From contig CANGGA010000030.1 of the NCBI GenBank assembly GCA_947453285.1, forward strand, positions 1 to 9,455: a DNA stretch of 9,455 nt. The letters are read 5' to 3'. Shown here piece after piece: positions 5,824 to 9,455 of this stretch (position 1 is the stretch's first letter; each line of letters begins with the position of its first letter). Made by a program: the position numbers and the translations under genes. The stretch comes from Microbacteriaceae bacterium. GTDB taxonomy: Bacteria; Actinomycetota; Actinomycetes; Actinomycetales; Microbacteriaceae. Under the pieces are notes generated by a model that was not told where the DNA came from, did not search any database, and saw only the letters and a program-made list of their open reading frames with translations.

Positions 5824-7500
5824 ATGGCAACTGCAACCGCAACCGCGCCTTCAGCTTCGATCAAGAAGCAGTCAAAGGGACGCATCCTGGTTGATTGGCT
5901 TACTACCACCGACCACAAGAAGATCGGTTACCTATACCTGATCACGTCTTTCATCTACTTTCTAATTGGTGGCGTGATGGCGTTGGTCATCCGTGCTCAG
6001 TTGGCAGCACCTGGCCTAACCGTTGTGCAGACCAAAGAGCAGTACAACCAGCTCTTCACAATGCACGGCACCATCATGCTTTTGATGTTCGCTACGCCTT
6101 TGTTTGCTGCGTTTGCAAACATTTTGATGCCGGTGCAAATCGGTGCGCCGGATGTTGCGTTTCCACGTCTGAACGCAATCGCATACTGGTTCTATTTCTT
6201 TGGCTCATTCGTAGCGGTTGCGGGCTTCTTTACCCCTCAGGGTGCTGCTAGCTTCGGTTGGTTTGCCTACGCTCCGCTTTCAAATACCTCGTTCTCACCA
6301 GGCATCGGTGGCGACCTGTGGGTCTTCGGTCTCGCCCTCGGTGGTTTTGGAACCATCATGGGTGGTGTCAACTTCATCACCACGATCTTGACCATGCGTG
6401 CACCTGGCATGACCATGTTCCGCATGCCGATCTTCACCTGGAACACCTTGGTCACTTCGATCTTGGTAATCATGTGTTTCCCTCCGCTAGCAGCAGCTCT
6501 GTTTGCACTCGGTGCCGATCGTCGCTTCGACGCACACATTTTCGATCCAGCGAACGGCGGGCCAATGCTTTGGCAGCACTTGTTCTGGTTCTTCGGTCAT
6601 CCAGAGGTTTACATCTTGGCGTTGCCGTTCTTCGGAATAGTTTCAGAGATTTTTCCAGTATTTAGCCGCAAGCCAATTTTTGGTTACAAGACTCTAGTCT
6701 TTGCAACCATTGCTATTGCTGCGCTTTCGATGACGGTATGGGCTCACCACATGTATGTCACCGGTGGCGTTCTCCTTCCATACTTCGCATTCACAACTAT
6801 GTTGATTGCAGTTCCTACCGGCGTGAAGGTATTCAACTGGATTGGAACCATGTGGAAGGGCTCGGTTACTTTCGAGACCCCAATGTTGTTCTCGCTCGGC
6901 TTCTTGACCACATTCATCTTCGGCGGTTTGACCGGTGTCATCTTGGCATCACCGACGCTCGACTTTCACCTAAGCGATAGCTACTTCGTGGTTGCGCACT
7001 TCCACTACGTAGTATTCGGCACGGTCGTGTTCGCGATGTTCGCGGGTATTTATTTCTGGTACCCAAAGATGACCGGCAAGATGCTGAACGAGCGCCTTGG
7101 CAAGATTCAGTTCTGGCTGCTGTTCATTGGCTTCCACACAACCTTCTTGATTCAGCACTGGCTGGGTGTCATCGGCATGCCACGTCGATACGCAACCTAT
7201 TTGCCTGAAGATGGTTTCACCTGGATGAACCAGGTTTCAACCGTCGGATCGGCAATCTTGGCTGTGTCTTTCTTGCCATTCCTCTGGAACATTTACATCA
7301 CATACAAGCGTGGAGTAAAGACCACTTTGAACGACCCTTGGGGCTACGGACGTTCGCTCGAGTGGGCAACGGCCTCGCCATTCCCACGTCACAACTTCAC
7401 CTCGATGCCTCGCGTTCGTTCAGAGTCGCCGGCATTCGATTTGAACCACCCAGAGTTCGCAGCGCCTGAGGCCAAGGCCGACGCAAAGAAGAAGGGCTAA
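5824..7500 (+). CDS. ctaD: Cytochrome c oxidase subunit I (haem a, a3/CuB)
   Basis: This catalytic subunit (558 residues, about 12 membrane helices) reduces oxygen to water and pumps protons. All metal ligands are present: H81 (FTMHGT) and H394 for haem a, H392 (VAHFHY) for haem a3, and H259, H308 and H309 for CuB. Y263 in GHPEVY is the tyrosine that cross-links to H259. The D-channel residues D110 and N117 (GAPDVAFPRLN) are there, as are the glutamate E261 and the K-channel lysine K335 (PTGVKVF), so this is a type A1 haem-copper oxidase. The N-terminus is a short Ala/Thr run (ATATATAPSA). The C-terminus carries the conserved LEWATASPFPRHNF segment (512-525) and a charged AAPEAKADAKKKG end. 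The start is ATG 5824; its ribosome site AAAGGGA (5809-5815) lies inside the end of ctaC. The gene sits between ctaC and ctaF with 5- and 4-base gaps. The subunit III gene ctaE is not in the window and would be expected next to qcrC. Confidence 0.98.
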   Translation: MATATATAPSASIKKQSKGRILVDWLTTTDHKKIGYLYLITSFIYFLIGGVMALVIRAQLAAPGLTVVQTKEQYNQLFTMHGTIMLLMFATPLFAAFANILMPVQIGAPDVAFPRLNAIAYWFYFFGSFVAVAGFFTPQGAASFGWFAYAPLSNTSFSPGIGGDLWVFGLALGGFGTIMGGVNFITTILTMRAPGMTMFRMPIFTWNTLVTSILVIMCFPPLAAALFALGADRRFDAHIFDPANGGPMLWQHLFWFFGHPEVYILALPFFGIVSEIFPVFSRKPIFGYKTLVFATIAIAALSMTVWAHHMYVTGGVLLPYFAFTTMLIAVPTGVKVFNWIGTMWKGSVTFETPMLFSLGFLTTFIFGGLTGVILASPTLDFHLSDSYFVVAHFHYVVFGTVVFAMFAGIYFWYPKMTGKMLNERLGKIQFWLLFIGFHTTFLIQHWLGVIGMPRRYATYLPEDGFTWMNQVSTVGSAILAVSFLPFLWNIYITYKRGVKTTLNDPWGYGRSLEWATASPFPRHNFTSMPRVRSESPAFDLNHPEFAAPEAKADAKKKG

Positions 7501-7504
7501 TCTC

Positions 7505-7921
7505 ATGAAGTTCAATGCACGCTTGATGTGGTTTCTAACCGCTTTCTATACTTTGGCAGCTGTTGGTTACATGATTTGGTATTCAAATAGCAACCAAGGC
7601 GCATTCGAGCCGATTGCTTCGGCAGCGATTGCAATGCTTGCAATCATGTCTGCATTCTTGGCTTTCTACTTGCAAATGACAAGCAAGCGTCAAGGTCTTG
7701 CTCCAGAAGACCGTGAAGATGCACGCGTTGAAGATGGCGACTTCGAACAGGGTTACTTTGCTCCATGGAGCTGGTGGCCACTATTCCTAGGACTATTCGG
7801 TGCAATTTGCTTTGCTTCGCTAGCAATCGGTTGGTGGTTGTTCTTCATCGGCTTCCCGCTAGCTCTCGTAGCGCTTATCGGTTTTGTGTTTGAACGCAGC
7901 CGCGGTCAGAACGCCCACTAA
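7505..7921 (+). CDS. ctaF: Cytochrome c oxidase subunit 4, actinobacterial type
   Basis: This small integral-membrane subunit (138 residues) is specific to Actinobacteria and belongs to the aa3 oxidase of the bc1-aa3 supercomplex; its role is structural rather than catalytic. Four hydrophobic helices are visible (about 7-26, 35-57, 91-111 and 112-130). The acidic central loop PEDREDARVEDGDFEQG (67-83) leads into the family-typical FAPWSWWPLFLG (85-96). The start is ATG 7505. The ribosome site GAAGGG (7491-7496) lies within the last codons of ctaD, four bases separate the genes, and translation is probably coupled. It is the last gene of the ctaCDF operon, and a strong terminator follows 16 bases after its stop. 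Confidence 0.95.
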   Translation: MKFNARLMWFLTAFYTLAAVGYMIWYSNSNQGAFEPIASAAIAMLAIMSAFLAFYLQMTSKRQGLAPEDREDARVEDGDFEQGYFAPWSWWPLFLGLFGAICFASLAIGWWLFFIGFPLALVALIGFVFERSRGQNAH

Positions 7922-7937
7922 TCCAACGGATCTAAAG

Positions 7938-7974
7938 AAATCGGTTCACTCGCTAGGGTGAGCCGATTTTTTTT
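7938..7974 (+). terminator. Strong terminator of ctaCDF, probably bidirectional
   Basis: A 14-base-pair stem (7938-7951 with 7956-7969) encloses the loop GCTA and runs into eight consecutive T residues (7967-7974). Two of the pairs are G-U on plus-strand RNA and would be A-C mismatches on the minus strand, so the hairpin is tuned to stop ctaF transcription. On the minus strand it also lies just past the stop of the convergent gene and is followed by a T-rich ATTTCTTTAG stretch, so it may serve both sides. Confidence 0.9.
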
Positions 7975-7979
7975 GCGCG

Positions 7980-8330
7980 CTATTCTTCGAGGTTGGCATC
8001 GGCCCAAATCACAATTGCATCATGGTGAAACTTAGCGAGCCCAGCGTTTACGGCCTCGTAGGAATCACGGTAGGGCGAAGGCATCAGGTATGACTGGGCA
8101 AGTGCCTTGTAGGCGGCCCTGGATGGCTTCCAGAACTGCAGACAGAACTCATAGTGCTGCCGCACTAGGTCTTGAACGGCTGCGTCAGACACGGTCAGCC
8201 CAGAGACCTGTGCTTGCTTGAACGCCTCTGTAATCGCTGCGAAGGCTACGGTGTATTCAGAATTCTGCTCCGCCGAGAAGTTGTTTGGGTACGCAGAGCC
8301 GTGCTGGTTGATTGGGTCGATCTCGCGCAT
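7980..8330 (-). CDS. Stand-alone TipAS-like domain protein
   Basis: This 116-residue soluble, all-helical protein resembles the C-terminal part of the TipAS domain, the ligand-binding half of MerR-type TipAL regulators. The matching features are the HYEFCLQFWKPSRAAYKAL segment (59-77), then LAQSYLMPSPYRDSYEAVNAG (77-97) and a final helix FHHDAIVIWAD (101-111). These follow the family layout of histidine helix, 'aYxxLaxxY', 'pxFrxxYexxxxGLa' and 'xxDAIxxxA'. There is no helix-turn-helix domain, no signal peptide and no membrane segment, so it could be a drug- or ligand-sequestering protein, or a co-effector without DNA binding. Thiopeptide binding by TipAS uses a cysteine; the only cysteine here, C63, is in a plausible helix, but I cannot say that it is equivalent. 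The start is ATG 8330, with no ribosome site and a -10-like box six bases upstream, so it is probably leaderless. It lies between qcrB and the converging ctaF. The family call is by eye only. Confidence 0.65.
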   Translation of the reverse strand: MREIDPINQHGSAYPNNFSAEQNSEYTVAFAAITEAFKQAQVSGLTVSDAAVQDLVRQHYEFCLQFWKPSRAAYKALAQSYLMPSPYRDSYEAVNAGLAKFHHDAIVIWADANLEE

Positions 8331-8336
8331 GCAATA

Positions 8337-8342
8337 AGCCTA
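8337..8342 (-). promoter_or_regulatory. Putative -10 box, leaderless TipAS-like gene
   Basis: The minus strand reads TAGGCT, six bases before ATG 8330, which places the transcription start at the A of the ATG. No Shine-Dalgarno sequence is found. It sits downstream of the qcrB terminator, so this gene seems to be its own transcription unit. Confidence 0.5.
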
Positions 8343-8364
8343 AATCGGGTGGGGTAGTTAAAGC

Positions 8365-8395
8365 GATGCGCCCCGCCTTTTCGACGGGGCACATC
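8365..8395 (-). terminator. Hairpin terminator of qcrB
   Basis: A 13-base-pair stem (8383-8395 with 8365-8377) closes on the five-base loop GAAAA when read on the minus strand, 11 bases after the qcrB stop. Two of the pairs are G-U on minus-strand RNA and would be C-A mismatches on the plus strand, which assigns it to qcrB. The following tail (GCTTTAACTA) is only slightly T-rich, so efficiency is uncertain. Confidence 0.75.
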
Positions 8396-8406
8396 ATTTA
8401 GACGAT

Positions 8407-9455
8407 TTATTTCTTCTTTGGCGCAGCCTTCTTAGCCGCTGGCTTCTTGGCCGCTGGCTTCTTTGCTGTTGCCTTTGGTGCAGCCTTTTTGGCAGCTGGC
8501 TTCTTAGCAGCAGTCTTCTTGGCTGGAGCGGCAGCAGCTAGAGCCGGAGCATCGTGATCGTGATGTGCCGCAGCAAGTTCGACCTGGCCAACCGGAGTTA
8601 CTCGGTCTTGGAAGTAGAACTTAGAGATCGAAGCACGCATGCGAGCCTTGACTGTGATCTTGCCTTCGCTGTTAGGGCGGGCAAGAGTCGGCTGGTATGA
8701 CTTGAAGTCAACGAGCTTGTACATCTCATACTTGTCTAGCGGTTCGTGCACCTCGATGAATTCACCGTGTGGCATGCGAATGATTCGACCAGACTCGCGA
8801 CCGTGAAGAACAATTTCGCGGTCTTTGCGCTGCAACGAAAGTGCAATTCGCTTGGTTACCCAGAACGCTAGAACTGGAGCGACAATCAACAAAATCTGCA
8901 TGCTAGAAAGCACCTGATTTAGCGACAGTTTGAAGTTTGTGGCAATCAAGTCAGTTGCTGCGCCAGCCCAAAGAACTGCATAGAAGGTGACACCGGCAGC
9001 GCCAACAGCGGTGCGAACCGGAGTGTTGCGTGGGCGGTCGAGTACGTGGTGCTCACGCTCATCGCCGGTGATCCACTTCTCAATGAATGGGTAGGCACCA
9101 ACAATGACGAGGAACAATATGCCAACAACTAGCGGAATCAAGATGTTGAATGACCAGGTGCCGCCAAGGCCGTGAACCTCAAGGTGGCTAGGAGCCAAAC
9201 GAAGTGCGCCGTCAAGCCAACCGATGTACCAGTCAGGCTGAGTTCCAGCTGAAACAGGGGATGGGTCATAGCCACCGTAGTTCCAGACCGGGTTGATGGT
9301 GAATGTGGTTGCGATCAACATGATTACACCGAAGACGATGAAGAAGAATCCGCCGGCCTTAGCTACATATACAGGCATCAATGGGTAGCCGACAACGTTG
9401 CTGTCTTTGCGACCAGGACCCGAGTAGTGGGTGTGCTTGTGAATGACGACCATGA
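8407..9455 (-). CDS. qcrB: Cytochrome bc1 complex cytochrome b, C-terminal part
   Basis: This is the C-terminal ~348 residues of QcrB, the quinol-oxidising cytochrome b of the bc1 complex; the gene enters from beyond the window edge. The first visible residues (VIHKHTHYSGPGRKDSNVVGYP) lie between the haem-bearing helices and the later helices, so the bis-histidine haem part is outside. Visible landmarks, numbered from the first visible methionine, are QPDWYIGWLDG (72-82) containing PDWY, the actinobacterial form of the Qo-site PEWY motif, and membrane helices at about 31-53, 103-121, 151-171 and 183-203. The long actinobacterial extension with LQRKDREIVLHGRESGRIIRMPHG follows at 207-230. After about residue 290 the sequence becomes an Ala-rich, His-containing linker and then a tail made almost only of Lys, Ala and Pro (311-348), which is unusual. 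It ends in TAA, followed by a hairpin. The ctaE-qcrC-qcrA-qcrB operon would be expected to continue beyond the right edge, and it converges on ctaCDF. Confidence 0.96.
   Translation of the reverse strand, partial: MVVIHKHTHYSGPGRKDSNVVGYPLMPVYVAKAGGFFFIVFGVIMLIATTFTINPVWNYGGYDPSPVSAGTQPDWYIGWLDGALRLAPSHLEVHGLGGTWSFNILIPLVVGILFLVIVGAYPFIEKWITGDEREHHVLDRPRNTPVRTAVGAAGVTFYAVLWAGAATDLIATNFKLSLNQVLSSMQILLIVAPVLAFWVTKRIALSLQRKDREIVLHGRESGRIIRMPHGEFIEVHEPLDKYEMYKLVDFKSYQPTLARPNSEGKITVKARMRASISKFYFQDRVTPVGQVELAAAHHDHDAPALAAAAPAKKTAAKKPAAKKAAPKATAKKPAAKKPAAKKAAPKKK
8410..8523 (-). repeat. Degenerate repeat coding the Lys/Ala/Pro tail of QcrB
   Basis: The last 38 codons of qcrB are built from degenerate copies of a five-codon unit (AKKPA and close variants such as KKAAP and KKTAA). 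Two nearly identical 15-base units stand in tandem at 8429-8443 and 8444-8458, and further diverged copies are seen up to about 8523. The protein sequence resembles the tails of histone H1-like and HupB-type proteins. The repeat may have grown by slippage and could vary in length between strains, which is inference. Confidence 0.85.

Noticed and set aside
6258..6665. A 135-codon plus-strand frame inside ctaD
   Set aside because: It lies entirely within the catalytic subunit gene in another frame and is rich in His, Arg and Trp. It has no domain, so it is a shadow frame.
8410..8523. CRISPR-like or intergenic tandem repeat
   Set aside because: The repeats have a 15-base, codon-phased period with no spacers, and lie within the open frame of qcrB, encoding Lys/Ala/Pro.
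9451..9453. ATG at the right edge as the start of qcrB
   Set aside because: The residues after it lie in the middle of cytochrome b, and the haem-binding helices must be upstream outside the window. This is an internal methionine.
7505..9455. Convergent orientation of qcrB and ctaCDF as a novel rearrangement
   Set aside because: From memory, Mycobacterium tuberculosis also has ctaE-qcrCAB converging on ctaF-ctaC, so the layout is not new.

Overview
This 9.5 kb window looks like core chromosome of an actinobacterium. The evidence is a three-gene aa3-type cytochrome c oxidase operon (ctaC-ctaD-ctaF) that includes the Actinobacteria-specific subunit 4, a QcrB with the long C-terminal extension typical of the actinobacterial bc1 complex, a DUF3043 membrane protein, and TANNNT-type -10 boxes placed directly in front of ATG starts. 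The GC content, judged by eye, is moderate (low fifties), and the spacing is very tight. Together these suggest a streamlined member of the Microbacteriaceae, such as a freshwater Luna-cluster organism. That taxonomic guess is inference and was not tested by search.

Left part (6-2979, minus strand): a likely three-gene operon read leftward. In transcription order it holds a small two-helix DUF3043 membrane protein, a PLP-dependent group II amino acid decarboxylase that begins with TTG behind a strong ribosome binding site, and a Kv-beta/AKR6-like aldo/keto reductase. A 39-bp divergent spacer (2980-3018) separates the operon from the next gene and appears to hold two back-to-back promoters with overlapping -10 boxes.

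Middle part (3019-4868, plus strand): an M20-family metallodipeptidase, probably leaderless, followed by an A-type iron-sulfur carrier (HesB/ErpA/IscA family) with its own putative promoter and a hairpin terminator.

Right part (4869-9455): ctaC, ctaD and ctaF on the plus strand, encoding CuA-bearing subunit II, haem/CuB subunit I and small subunit 4. They are separated by only 5 and 4 bases, and the operon ends in a strong terminator with an 8-T tail. Facing it on the minus strand are a small stand-alone TipAS-like protein gene and the 3' end of qcrB, the cytochrome b of the bc1 complex, whose start lies outside the window. The two respiratory units converge, with the TipAS-like gene and two strand-specific terminators between them.

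Functionally, QcrB (quinol oxidation) and CtaCDF (oxygen reduction) belong to the same bc1-aa3 supercomplex, and the HesB-type carrier is a plausible iron-sulfur supplier for the Rieske protein or other enzymes. The decarboxylase, reductase and dipeptidase have clear families but unknown substrates. I found no mobile elements, tRNA or rRNA genes, CRISPR arrays or phage genes. The most unusual items are a histone H1-like Lys/Ala/Pro tail on QcrB, the isolated TipAS domain with a leaderless-type promoter, and the compact divergent promoter.
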